Of a stretch of DNA of 64,000 bases, positions 9,610 to 18,952 are shown in pieces. The stretch's first letter is position 1. Each line of letters begins with the position of its first letter. The stretch spans positions 412,688 through 476,687 of the forward strand of contig NZ_SNZW01000015.1 of assembly GCF_004364175.1 (NCBI RefSeq). Direction: 5' to 3'. The notes under the pieces were generated by a model. It did not search any database and was not told where the DNA came from. It saw only the letters and a list, made by a program, of their open reading frames with translations. A program made the translations under genes and the position numbers. Origin of the DNA: Maribacter caenipelagi (GTDB lineage: Bacteria > Bacteroidota > Bacteroidia > Flavobacteriales > Flavobacteriaceae).

Positions 9610-11214
9610 TTATTTTTGGGTGATGACAGTAAAGTTCAAATCTAAAGGTTGTAAAGCCTCAAAAAGCATGGGAATCAAATCTTCTCCATATGCTAAATAA
9701 AACTCAGAAAAATTAGATTGTCGCTCTTGAAGCGATTGATTAGGAAACATTTCATTCTGCAGTTCGGTCATACGAACCACATGATCCTTCAGCTTTCTTT
9801 TTTGTGCCTGTAGCAATCTTTTCTCCAAGGCTTCCAATCCTTTTTTCTGCTTTACTTCTTGTGCTTTTACAGCTCCTAGAAAAGATTTGTCGGTCTTTTC
9901 GGCAAGCACGTACATATCCTTAAACTGCTCTTCCAGCAATTTTTTCTGCGGTGAAAAGTCGATATCGATATTTGAGATTTCTCTAATCTTTTTATTGATA
10001 AGTCTGTTTTGCTTTAAAAAGATATCTGATTTGGAGATATTCATTTTCTCTAACTTTTCGGCTTGCTTCTCCGTAATGATCAGCGCCGAATTTCTAACCA
10101 ACAAGATTGGAAAAGGCACATTCATAGCTTCAAAAGCAGCTTTTAATTCTAACCAATATGCAATCTCTCCGCCACCACCTATATAACATAGATTCGGCAA
10201 AATTACTTCTTGATATAAAGGTCTAGCTATTACGTTGGGTGAAAAACGCTCTGGGTGAGCATTCATCTCATCTATCAACTCATCTTTTGTAAACGAAATG
10301 TTGGTTTCATTAACTAGGTAATTACCCTTACTTTCAATAATTCTTTCGCGGATACCGTCTTTTAAATAAAAATAATTGATTTCACGCGGATTTACCTGTA
10401 CAGGATAATCTGATGAAATATTTTCAATTTTGGTTATACTTTCAGATACTTTCTTGAACGCCGTTTGTTCAAAAATATCTCTCTTTATGTAAGGCACTAG
10501 TGTCTTTTTCAAATCTATATGATCACCATCAACAATGACTAGCCCGTAATCCTTAAAAATTTCATTTGCTAAAAATCGGGTTGCATCCGTTAGGTTATTA
10601 TGCTTTAAATACGCATTTTCAAAAAGCTCCTTTAATACCTTGGCATTCTTACTATCGCCAATGGTTTTTGAATACAGTGCAAAAACTTCCTCTAACCCTT
10701 CCGTAGATAAGTGACCAACAGCACCAAACGCCTCTATATTCCACTGAAATTTCAATCCCTTAAAATTAAAATAATTGATTTCGTCAAAATCATGATCTTC
10801 CGTAGCCATCCAGTAAACAGGTACAAAATTGTTGTCTGGAAATTCCTTTTTTAACTGCCTGGTCAAATTAATCGTAGATATAATCTTGTATAGAAAATAT
10901 AACGGTCCGGTAAATAAGTTTAACTGGTGACCTGTAACTATTGTGAAGGTATTTTTTTCTTTTAACAGCTGAATATTAGCAATTGTTCCCTTAGAAGTAT
11001 CAGTATTCTTATACTGATTTAACATAGAAGCATGTAATATATCTCTTTGAGCTTGAGTAAAATGCTTTCCTTTTTCTTCCAATTGACCTTTGAAGCCTTC
11101 TATATCGGGAAACCGATTATATAATGGTCTAAGCTTAGTATCTGCTATTGTGTAATCGCAAATCAATTTCGAAAAATAACCCGTTTTCTCTAGGGGCAAA
11201 CAATCAATATCCAT
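9610..11214 (-). CDS. bshC: Bacillithiol biosynthesis cysteine-adding enzyme BshC
   Basis: BshC joins cysteine to glucosaminyl-malate in the last step of bacillithiol synthesis. The 534-residue length and full-length collinearity fit the family: FTIVTGHQLNLFTGPLYFLYKI, FVPVYWMATEDHDFDEINYF, QVNPREINYFYL, and NLCYIGGGGEIAYWLELKAAFE are signature blocks, followed by a C-terminal coiled coil rich in K and E (about residues 400-490). The other bsh genes are not in the window. Its presence implies that this organism uses bacillithiol as its low-molecular-weight thiol. Confidence 0.95.
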   Translation of the reverse strand: MDIDCLPLEKTGYFSKLICDYTIADTKLRPLYNRFPDIEGFKGQLEEKGKHFTQAQRDILHASMLNQYKNTDTSKGTIANIQLLKEKNTFTIVTGHQLNLFTGPLYFLYKIISTINLTRQLKKEFPDNNFVPVYWMATEDHDFDEINYFNFKGLKFQWNIEAFGAVGHLSTEGLEEVFALYSKTIGDSKNAKVLKELFENAYLKHNNLTDATRFLANEIFKDYGLVIVDGDHIDLKKTLVPYIKRDIFEQTAFKKVSESITKIENISSDYPVQVNPREINYFYLKDGIRERIIESKGNYLVNETNISFTKDELIDEMNAHPERFSPNVIARPLYQEVILPNLCYIGGGGEIAYWLELKAAFEAMNVPFPILLVRNSALIITEKQAEKLEKMNISKSDIFLKQNRLINKKIREISNIDIDFSPQKKLLEEQFKDMYVLAEKTDKSFLGAVKAQEVKQKKGLEALEKRLLQAQKRKLKDHVVRMTELQNEMFPNQSLQERQSNFSEFYLAYGEDLIPMLFEALQPLDLNFTVITQK

Positions 11215-11352
11215 ATAAGAAGTAAATACTTTGTAAATATAAAACCCTTTCGTTTTACATTTCCTAAATATAAGTTAATTACAACTAGTATTAAATACTA
11301 AATTCCTCGGTGAAATACATCGCAATTCAGGGACATTTTGTAATTATTTTAA

Positions 11353-11360
11353 TAGATTTG
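11353..11360 (+). promoter_or_regulatory. -7 promoter element before the M14 peptidase
   Basis: TAGATTTG matches TAnnTTTG and lies 27 bases before the ATG at 11388. It supports that start over the in-frame GTG at 11310, which lies upstream of this promoter. No good -33 element is visible. Confidence 0.45.
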
Positions 11361-11387
11361 GCTGACTCAGAATACAAACCACACACT

Positions 11388-13841
11388 ATGAAACTAATTC
11401 TACGCTACGCATTATTTTTAATTCCCTTTATAGGTTTATCCCAATTAAAATCTCCATCAGAATTTTTAGGTTATGAACTAGGAACACAATTTACAAGACA
11501 TCATGAAGTAGTTGATTACTACCAATATTTGGCAGAGGCAGAACCTCAACGCATGAATCTTATGGAATACGGTAAAACCAATGAACGCAGACCGTTATTA
11601 TTGGCAACCATATCTACCAAAGAAAATATGCAAAATCTCGATAAAATAAGGGAAGAGCACATGAAAGGTATAAACGGCGAAGGCGCACCGAATAAAGCTA
11701 TTGTTTGGCTCAGCTACAATGTTCACGGTAATGAAAGTGTTAGTACCGAAGCGTCAATGCAAACTATATATGACCTTTTCACTACTAAAAGCAGTTACCT
11801 TGACAATATAGTAGTATTGATTGATCCATGTATTAATCCAGATGGTAGAGATCGTTATGTAAACTGGTATAACCAATTTAAAAATTCACCCAACCAGGCA
11901 GATCCTAATAGTAAGGAGCATCATGAAAATTGGTGGAGTGGTCGTAGCAACCACTATATGTTCGATCTTAATAGAGATTGGGCTTGGTTAACACAAGTGG
12001 AAAGTCAGCAGCGTTTAAAGCAGTTTAATAAATGGTTGCCTCATGTACACGTAGATTTTCATGAGCAAGGTGTTGACAATCCGTATTATTTTGCGCCTGC
12101 CGCAGAGCCTTTTCATGAAGTAATCACAGATTTTCAAAGAGAGTTTCAAGAAACTATTGGTAAAAATCATGCGAAGTACTTTGATGAAAATGGCTGGTTT
12201 TATTTCACTAAAGAGGTTTTCGACCTATTGTACCCTAGTTATGGTGACACTTATCCTACCTACAACGGAGGTATTGGTATGACTTATGAGCAAGGCGGTA
12301 GCGGTCGTGCTGGTTTAGGTATTATTACTAGTATAGGAGATACACTTACCCTAAAAGATAGAATTGCACATCACCATACTACCGGTCTATCTACAGTAGA
12401 AGTAGCATCAAATAATGTATCTAAATTGAATGATGAATTCAAGAAATTCTACTTAAATAAAAATTTCAAATACAAAAGTTATGTGTTGAACGGTAACCCA
12501 GATAAAATTGAAGCTCTGGCAGATTTATTAGCTAAGCATGAAATTGAATATCAATCGGGTACAAACACAACTATTAAAGGGTATAATTATACAACAGGCA
12601 AAACTGGATCAATAAAAAGTACCGACCAAAGTTTGGTGATTTCTTCTAATCAACCAAAGAGTACATTGGTAAAAGTATTATTTGAACCTATGGCTAAATT
12701 AAGCGACTCCGTTACTTATGATATTACTGCATGGTCGCTACCTTACGCATACGGATTGGATGCTGTTGCTTCTGAAAGTACTGTCAGCAAAACCTATCCA
12801 CCTCACAACGGAACTGAATACGGAGTTTTGAAGGAGAATAGCTATGCTTATTTAGCAGACTGGAACAGTATGAAAGATGCTAGATTCTTGGCAGAACTTT
12901 TAAGAAATAAAGTCCGTGTACGATACGCTCATAAGCCTTTTACCTTAGACGGTATTTCTCACGAACGTGGTACATTAATTATCACTAAAAGTGATAATAA
13001 GCACCTAAAAGATTTTAACGGTATTCTTAGAACCGCATCAATTAATAATTCTAAAAATGTAATTGCTACCAATACCGGATTTGTAAAGAGTGGCAAAGAT
13101 TTCGGTTCTGGCTATGTTGATGTTATTCAAGATTTAAATATTGCAGTTCTTTCTGGAGAACCTACCTCTACCCTTCGTTTCGGAGAAATATGGAACTTTT
13201 TCGAACAACAATTAAACTACCCTATTTCTGTATTGGATGAAGATTATTTTGAACGCGTTGATCTTACCAAATATGATGTTTTAATTTTACCTGATGGTAG
13301 TGGTTACAATAGCTTTTTAACCACATACAACAAAGAGAAAATTAAGGACTGGGTAAAACGTGGCGGTAAATTAATTGCCATGGGTGGAGCCATTGACGGT
13401 ATTACAGCCTCAGATAAAGAATTTGAACTATCTGAAAAAGAAATTAAAAAAGACTCTTCAAATACCATTGAATCTTTTGAAATTTCTGAAAGAGAACAAA
13501 TAAAATCTGCTATTACCGGTGCTATTTTCAAAGCAACTGTTGATAATACAAACCCATTAGCTTATGGGTATGATGACACATATTTCACCCTTAAACTAGG
13601 AGCTCGCGCTTATAATTACTTAGAAAATGGAAGTGCTGTTTATTTAAGTGAAGGTGCCAATGAACCTGTATCAGGATTCGCTGGTAGTGAAGCAAAGAAA
13701 AAGATTGCCGAAACCTTGATTTTCGGGACAGAAGATATGGGTCGCGGACAAGTAATATACATGGTAGACAACCCTTTATTTAGAGGTTTTTGGGAAAATG
13801 GAAAACTATTTTTCGCCAATGCTCTATTTATGGTTAAATAA
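11388..13841 (+). CDS. M14 zinc carboxypeptidase, secreted, with C-terminal amidotransferase-like domain
   Basis: An 817-residue secreted peptidase. It has a signal peptide (MKLILRYALFLIPFIGLSQ). The M14 domain shows the zinc ligands in SYNVHGNESVSTEAS (H and E) and HVDFHEQGVDNPYYF (H), with NPDGRDRYVNWYNQF between them. The C-terminal third (LTKYDVLILPDGSGYN, then WVKRGGKLIAMGGAI) resembles a class I glutamine amidotransferase/ThuA-like fold, an arrangement seen in large Bacteroidota M14 proteins. Substrate peptides are unknown. I chose the start at 11388 because it begins a proper signal peptide and lies after a -7 box. DUF4177 follows eight bases later. Confidence 0.9.
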   Translation: MKLILRYALFLIPFIGLSQLKSPSEFLGYELGTQFTRHHEVVDYYQYLAEAEPQRMNLMEYGKTNERRPLLLATISTKENMQNLDKIREEHMKGINGEGAPNKAIVWLSYNVHGNESVSTEASMQTIYDLFTTKSSYLDNIVVLIDPCINPDGRDRYVNWYNQFKNSPNQADPNSKEHHENWWSGRSNHYMFDLNRDWAWLTQVESQQRLKQFNKWLPHVHVDFHEQGVDNPYYFAPAAEPFHEVITDFQREFQETIGKNHAKYFDENGWFYFTKEVFDLLYPSYGDTYPTYNGGIGMTYEQGGSGRAGLGIITSIGDTLTLKDRIAHHHTTGLSTVEVASNNVSKLNDEFKKFYLNKNFKYKSYVLNGNPDKIEALADLLAKHEIEYQSGTNTTIKGYNYTTGKTGSIKSTDQSLVISSNQPKSTLVKVLFEPMAKLSDSVTYDITAWSLPYAYGLDAVASESTVSKTYPPHNGTEYGVLKENSYAYLADWNSMKDARFLAELLRNKVRVRYAHKPFTLDGISHERGTLIITKSDNKHLKDFNGILRTASINNSKNVIATNTGFVKSGKDFGSGYVDVIQDLNIAVLSGEPTSTLRFGEIWNFFEQQLNYPISVLDEDYFERVDLTKYDVLILPDGSGYNSFLTTYNKEKIKDWVKRGGKLIAMGGAIDGITASDKEFELSEKEIKKDSSNTIESFEISEREQIKSAITGAIFKATVDNTNPLAYGYDDTYFTLKLGARAYNYLENGSAVYLSEGANEPVSGFAGSEAKKKIAETLIFGTEDMGRGQVIYMVDNPLFRGFWENGKLFFANALFMVK

Positions 13842-13849
13842 AAAAAAGT

Positions 13850-14044
13850 ATGAAAGAATATAAAGTTGAAACACTCATTTTCTACTCGAAATTTACTTTT
13901 GACAGAAACCATTTAGCGAAGTCATCAAATAAAGCAATTCAAGATAAACTAAACGAATATGCTAAAAATGGCTGGCGTTTAGTATCTACAGATACTATCG
14001 AATTCGGCATGGCTATGTATATTTATCTGTATTTTGAAAAGTAA
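13850..14044 (+). CDS. DUF4177 small protein
   Basis: A 64-residue protein with the DUF4177 pattern: MKEYKVETL at the start, LNEYAKNGWRLVSTDT in the middle and a final hydrophobic strand ending in YLYFEK. No function is known for the family. It lies eight bases after the M14 gene and shares its terminator at 14071, so the two are cotranscribed. Confidence 0.8.
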   Translation: MKEYKVETLIFYSKFTFDRNHLAKSSNKAIQDKLNEYAKNGWRLVSTDTIEFGMAMYIYLYFEK

Positions 14045-14070
14045 AAGAATACAAATAAACGTCTAGTTTA

Positions 14071-14112
14071 GATATCCCTGAAACAGCTAAAATCGTTTCA
14101 GGGATATTTTAT
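14071..14112 (+). terminator. Intrinsic terminator after DUF4177
   Basis: Inverted repeat ATATCCCTGAAAC / GTTTCAGGGATAT with a ten-base loop, followed by TTTTATTTT. It ends the M14-DUF4177 unit. Confidence 0.9.
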
Positions 14113-14173
14113 TTTATGGCTACATGGCACTCTTCCCAACATATTCGCATCTTTTGCGTTTAAATTAGAAGTT

Positions 14174-14187
14174 CCTAATATATTAGG
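14174..14187. promoter_or_regulatory. Perfect palindrome before DUF2339 gene
   Basis: CCTAATATATTAGG is a perfect 14-bp palindrome 17 bases upstream of the ATG at 14204. Its position suggests an operator or core promoter element, but no -33/-7 match is clear. Confidence 0.3.
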
Positions 14188-14203
14188 GTACAAACCAACA
14201 CCT

Positions 14204-16567
14204 ATGCCAAACAATCAAGACCAAATAAATGCATTAATGAATAAGTTAGAACTGCTTTTAAAAAAGCAGCAAGACTTTAATATTGAGGTAAATGAAATTC
14301 GTAGAGATATTCAAATACTTAGAAATACTCAGGCGTTAAAATTCAATGAATCAACTAGTAAACAAAGTATTGAACCTCAAGAAATAACTTCCGAAAAAGA
14401 ACATACTGTTACTGCTGAAGCTGCAATTACAGAAACACCTATTTCAGCTCAAACCGCTATCACCCATATTCAAGATGAACAAAATATCAGTTCTGAAAAG
14501 AAAATTATTAAACCAAAAGGTAAATCTAATCTTGAGAAATTTATTGGTGAAAACCTTATCAATAAAATTGGGATACTTATTACCGTAATTGGTGTTGGTA
14601 TTGGCGCAAAATATTCTATTGAAAACAATTTAATTAGTCCGCTAACCAGAATTATACTTGGTTATTTAGTTGGTATAGGCTTATTAGGATTCGGAATTAA
14701 ATTGAAAGCCAGATACGAAAGCTATAGTGCTGTTCTGGTTAGTGGCGCTTTAGCGATTCTGTATTTCTTGACATTTATCGCTTATGATCTTTATGGGTTG
14801 TTTCCGCAAATAGTAGCCTTTGGTATTATGCTATTATTTACTGTTTTCGGAGTTATAGCTGCACTGAGTTACAATAAGCAAATTATAGCTCACATAGGTT
14901 TAGTAGGGGCATACGCGGTACCTTTTCTTTTAAGTAATGATTCTGGCAATGTTACTGCACTATTTAGTTATATCGCCTTAATTAATATCGGTCTCTTAGT
15001 TATTTCGTTTAAAAAATATTGGAAAGCACTTTATTACGTAGCCTTTGCATTCACCTGGCTTATTTATGGGTCCTGGTATGCCTTCTCAAGCAATGATGTA
15101 GATTTCTCTATTGGCTTTGGCTTTTTAGCGCTATTCTTCACATTGTTCTACGCTACATTTTTAGCGTTTAAACTGATAAAATCCGAAAAATTCCAAGTTG
15201 CAGATATTATTCTGATCATGCTAAATTCGTTCATATTTTACGGCTTTGGTATTGCCTGGCTCTATGATTATGAAGGTGGAGAATTTTATTTAGGTTTATT
15301 CACCCTATTGAATGCACTTATTCATTTTGTGATAACGGTAATTATCTTCAAAAGAAAATTAGCCGATCGAAAGCTATTCTTCTTAACCTCTGGATTTGTA
15401 CTTACGTTTATTACCATAGCGGTACCTGTTCAATTAGATGGCAATTGGGTAACATTATTTTGGGCTTTTGAAGCCGCACTATTATTTTGGATTGGGCGCA
15501 CCAAAAAAGTTAAATTCTATGAATACCTTTCCTATATTTTGGTTGCTCTAGCATTCTTAAGCTTAACAATGGACTGGACAGCAAGTTACTCGTATATGAA
15601 TACCACAGACGAATGGAGCCTTATATTAAACACTACGTTTTTGACTTCGATACTTTGCGTTGCTGTCTTCGGATTCATGAATTGGATTCAAACAAAATTC
15701 AGCACTGAAAAACCTTCAATAGTTCAACAGATAATGACATTTGGTATTCCTGCTATGTTTATAGGAACCCTCTACTTTGCCTTCTATCTAGAAATTGAAC
15801 AGTATTGGAACAATGCCTTTCAGTTATCTAAAATAGAGATATCAAGTACCTCTGGTGAATACCCAGAATATAACTACAATCTCAAAGATTTTGAAGCTAT
15901 TTGGTTAATTCTATATACCATGTTTTTTATTAGTGTTTTAAGTTTCGTAAATATTATTAAAATTAAAAACAAGATATTAGGAATTGTAGCCTTAGGCTCC
16001 GCGCTTTTAATAACTTTAATATTCCTTACCAACGGACTTTACACCTTAAGCGAGCTGCGTGAAAATTACCTTACCCAGCAACTAACAGAATTTTACAATG
16101 TAGGAGCATATAATATTTACATGCGCTATATTTCATTTGCATTTCTTGCATTTCTTTTATTCGCCATTTATAAATTAGCACAGCAAGAGTATTTAAAATT
16201 TAATTATAAAATTCCGTATGAAATTCTAATGCATACCGCAATTATATGGGTAGCAAGTAGCGAATTATTAAATTGGATGGATCTATCAGGATCTGAACAA
16301 TCTTATAAACTAGGTCTTAGTATTCTTTGGGGCATATATGCGCTACTTCTAATCGCATTAGGTATTTGGAAAAAGAAAAAATACCTGCGAATTGGAGCTA
16401 TTACACTATTTTCAATTACGTTAATTAAGTTGTTCTTCTATGATATTTCATCTTTGAATACTATTTCTAAGACAATCGTATTTGTATCATTGGGTGTCTT
16501 ATTATTGATTATTTCATTTCTTTACAACAAATACAAATACATTATTTCAGATGAGACTGAACAATAG
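14204..16567 (+). CDS. DUF2339 polytopic membrane protein
   Basis: A 787-residue protein with a charged, coiled-coil-like cytoplasmic N-terminus (about residues 1-105, starting QINALMNKLELLLKKQQD) and then some 20 hydrophobic segments. The block FIGENLINKIGILITVIGVGIGAKYSIENN followed by ILGYLVGIGLLGFGIKLKARYE is the DUF2339 signature. The family is widespread in Bacteroidota and Proteobacteria without an assigned function. It overlaps the DUF3999 gene by 17 bases; the two families habitually occur together, suggesting one envelope complex. Confidence 0.88.
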   Translation: MPNNQDQINALMNKLELLLKKQQDFNIEVNEIRRDIQILRNTQALKFNESTSKQSIEPQEITSEKEHTVTAEAAITETPISAQTAITHIQDEQNISSEKKIIKPKGKSNLEKFIGENLINKIGILITVIGVGIGAKYSIENNLISPLTRIILGYLVGIGLLGFGIKLKARYESYSAVLVSGALAILYFLTFIAYDLYGLFPQIVAFGIMLLFTVFGVIAALSYNKQIIAHIGLVGAYAVPFLLSNDSGNVTALFSYIALINIGLLVISFKKYWKALYYVAFAFTWLIYGSWYAFSSNDVDFSIGFGFLALFFTLFYATFLAFKLIKSEKFQVADIILIMLNSFIFYGFGIAWLYDYEGGEFYLGLFTLLNALIHFVITVIIFKRKLADRKLFFLTSGFVLTFITIAVPVQLDGNWVTLFWAFEAALLFWIGRTKKVKFYEYLSYILVALAFLSLTMDWTASYSYMNTTDEWSLILNTTFLTSILCVAVFGFMNWIQTKFSTEKPSIVQQIMTFGIPAMFIGTLYFAFYLEIEQYWNNAFQLSKIEISSTSGEYPEYNYNLKDFEAIWLILYTMFFISVLSFVNIIKIKNKILGIVALGSALLITLIFLTNGLYTLSELRENYLTQQLTEFYNVGAYNIYMRYISFAFLAFLLFAIYKLAQQEYLKFNYKIPYEILMHTAIIWVASSELLNWMDLSGSEQSYKLGLSILWGIYALLLIALGIWKKKKYLRIGAITLFSITLIKLFFYDISSLNTISKTIVFVSLGVLLLIISFLYNKYKYIISDETEQ

Positions 16568-17777
16568 CTTTTTAACAATTCTTGCCTTTTTATCGATTTC
16601 AGTTTGTTTCGGACAGATGGATTCCTATTCTAAAAAGATAGCGTTAAAAGATATCGAAAACCAATGGCATACTATTGAAGTACCTAACCAAGTATTTGAA
16701 GATGTAAATACCAACATGAGCGATATTCGCATTTATGGGGTTACCGCTACCGATACTATCGAAGCACCATACCTGCATAAAGTTTCTAATGCTGAAATTT
16801 CCAATTCAGAGCTTTCTTTCAATCTAATAAATAGCGTAAATAATTCTAAAGGTTACTTTTATACTTATGAGCTACCTCAAAAGGAAACTATTAATGAGAT
16901 GCTACTAAACCTAGAAGACCCTAATTTTAATTGGGAAATTACACTTGAAGGTAGTCAACATCAGAAACAATGGTTTACTATTTTAGAAGACTATCGTATT
17001 TTATCTATTAATAATGACCAGACAAATTATTCGTTTACTACATTAAAGTTTCCAGATGCTAGCTTTAGATATTACAGAGTATTAATAAAGAGTAAAGCAA
17101 AGCCAAATCTAACATCTGTACATATTACTAAAAAGGCTAAAAAGGCTGCCACTTATCGCGATTATGAGGTTAGTGATTTCCAAATTTCTAAAGAAGACAA
17201 AAAAACGATTATAGACATTGATTTAAAAAACCGTGTACCCCTCAACTTACTAGAGTTTACAGTCGATGATAAAATCGATTATTACCGATCAATTTCTATT
17301 CAGTATCTGGTTGATAGCGTAAAGACCGAAAAAGGATATTACCACAATTACAGACCTTTAGCTACGAAGACTCTTTCTTCAATGGAAGATAACAGCTTTC
17401 AATTACCGGGTACGTTAGCACAAAAACTACGCGTTATTATCTTAAACAATGATAATCAACCTTTAAAAATTTCTGATGTAAAACTTAAAGGATACCTGCA
17501 TACGTTGACCGCCCGTTTTACAGAACCAGCTAACTATTTTTTAGTTTACGGCAAGCCGTATGATAATTTTCCAAATTACGATATATCAAAAACCACGGTT
17601 TCTTTACCAGATAATATTACAAAATTAGATTTTGGTAGCGTGGTAGAAATACCTAAACCAGAAATTGAAACAACAAATCCTCTTTTCGAAAACAAATGGT
17701 GGTTGTGGGTTATAATTGGTGTTGTAATAGCCCTTTTAGGTTATTTCACTATTGGTATGATGAAGAAGGAGCTTTAG
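16551..17777 (+). CDS. DUF3999 membrane-anchored exported protein
   Basis: A 408-residue protein with an N-terminal signal peptide (FLTILAFLSISVCFGQ), a large beta-rich extracytoplasmic domain with DUF3999 character (SDIRIYGVTATDTIEAPYLHK; FRYYRVLI), and one C-terminal transmembrane helix (WWLWVIIGVVIALLGYFTIGMM) followed by a short basic tail. It overlaps DUF2339 by 17 bases, so translation is coupled. Function unknown; partnership with DUF2339 is inferred from the gene pair. Confidence 0.85.
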   Translation: MRLNNSFLTILAFLSISVCFGQMDSYSKKIALKDIENQWHTIEVPNQVFEDVNTNMSDIRIYGVTATDTIEAPYLHKVSNAEISNSELSFNLINSVNNSKGYFYTYELPQKETINEMLLNLEDPNFNWEITLEGSQHQKQWFTILEDYRILSINNDQTNYSFTTLKFPDASFRYYRVLIKSKAKPNLTSVHITKKAKKAATYRDYEVSDFQISKEDKKTIIDIDLKNRVPLNLLEFTVDDKIDYYRSISIQYLVDSVKTEKGYYHNYRPLATKTLSSMEDNSFQLPGTLAQKLRVIILNNDNQPLKISDVKLKGYLHTLTARFTEPANYFLVYGKPYDNFPNYDISKTTVSLPDNITKLDFGSVVEIPKPEIETTNPLFENKWWLWVIIGVVIALLGYFTIGMMKKEL

Positions 17778-17995
17778 TTGTTTTTATCAAAAAATCATTG
17801 GGAAAGTACACTAAACCAAAGTTTGCAAACATTTACTTATAAATTGCTTGACCTATGTTTTAATCACATTTCTCTGATCTGGAAATCAACAACTAAACCA
17901 TTGCTACATAAATAATAATATGATGGAAAGGTGGTTTATCTAATTTAACTCATAAATAGGCAAAACCTTCACAAAATTTCATCGTAAGTAGTGTG

Positions 17996-18952
17996 ATGAA
18001 ATATTACATATTATTACCGCTTCTACTTCCAACGGTTATTTTAAGTCAAAAAATAGACCATCTTGCCTCTTTCAGAGATATGGGTAGTGAAAGCTATTTC
18101 CGATTTAATTATGACAATGATTTCTTCGCTGCATCAGATAAAAATTACACGCAAGGCTATAGTTTTGAGTATGCAAATCCAAGCTTAAAGAAAAATCCGG
18201 TAAACCATATTTTCATCAAGCCTAAAGGTAATCACTTCACTTATGGATTAGCATTAGAACATATCGGTTACACACCTAGTGATTTTGTTAGTCCAGATAT
18301 ACAAATTGATGATAGACCCTTTGCTGCTGCTATATACCTTAAGAGTTTTGCTGTTGCAACAGATACCATTAAAAAATTAAGATTATCTCAATCATTAAGT
18401 TTAGGACTTATTGGTCCAGGGGCATTTGGTAGAGAAATGCAAACAGCAATTCATAAACTTATTGAAAACAAAACTCCCGGTGGTTGGGACAATCAAATTC
18501 AGAACGATTTAGTGTTGAACTATAAAATTGGCTACGAGAAACAAATATTCAATTATAAAAACATAATAAATACACAAGCAATAACTTCGCTACAACTAGG
18601 AACTTTATTTACAAATGCATCGGTGGGATTTAATTCTACTATCGGACTATTACATCATCCGTTCTCTAGAAACAATATATCTTCAAAATTTAAATTTTAT
18701 GCTTATGTACAACCAGCAGTTCATGTCGTCGGTTATGATGCTACTTTGCAAGGTGGCATTTTTACCAATGATAATCCTTATACCATTTCTTCAAAAAATA
18801 TAGAACGGTTAACCGCACAAATCGACTACGGACTCATACTCAAATACAGAAAACTGTATTTAGAATATACCCGAACAACGATTACCAAAGAATTTACCTC
18901 TGGTAATTCTGCCAATTGGGGCGGTTTTAAAGCAGGTTTATTGTTTGATTAA
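17996..18952 (+). CDS. LpxR-like outer membrane lipid A 3'-O-deacylase (DUF2219)
   Basis: A 318-residue outer membrane beta-barrel protein with a signal peptide (YYILLPLLLPTVILSQ). Family landmarks are FRFNYDNDFFAASDKNYTQG (the ND pair and YTxG near the N-terminus) and GPGAFGREMQTAIHKLIENKTPGGWDNQI, which holds the conserved histidine. LpxR removes the 3'-acyloxyacyl chain of lipid A. Whether this homologue acts on the host's own lipid A is not shown. The ATG at 17996 is used; the in-frame GTG at 17993 directly precedes it. It is preceded by 218 non-coding bases with no clear element. Confidence 0.85.
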   Translation: MKYYILLPLLLPTVILSQKIDHLASFRDMGSESYFRFNYDNDFFAASDKNYTQGYSFEYANPSLKKNPVNHIFIKPKGNHFTYGLALEHIGYTPSDFVSPDIQIDDRPFAAAIYLKSFAVATDTIKKLRLSQSLSLGLIGPGAFGREMQTAIHKLIENKTPGGWDNQIQNDLVLNYKIGYEKQIFNYKNIINTQAITSLQLGTLFTNASVGFNSTIGLLHHPFSRNNISSKFKFYAYVQPAVHVVGYDATLQGGIFTNDNPYTISSKNIERLTAQIDYGLILKYRKLYLEYTRTTITKEFTSGNSANWGGFKAGLLFD

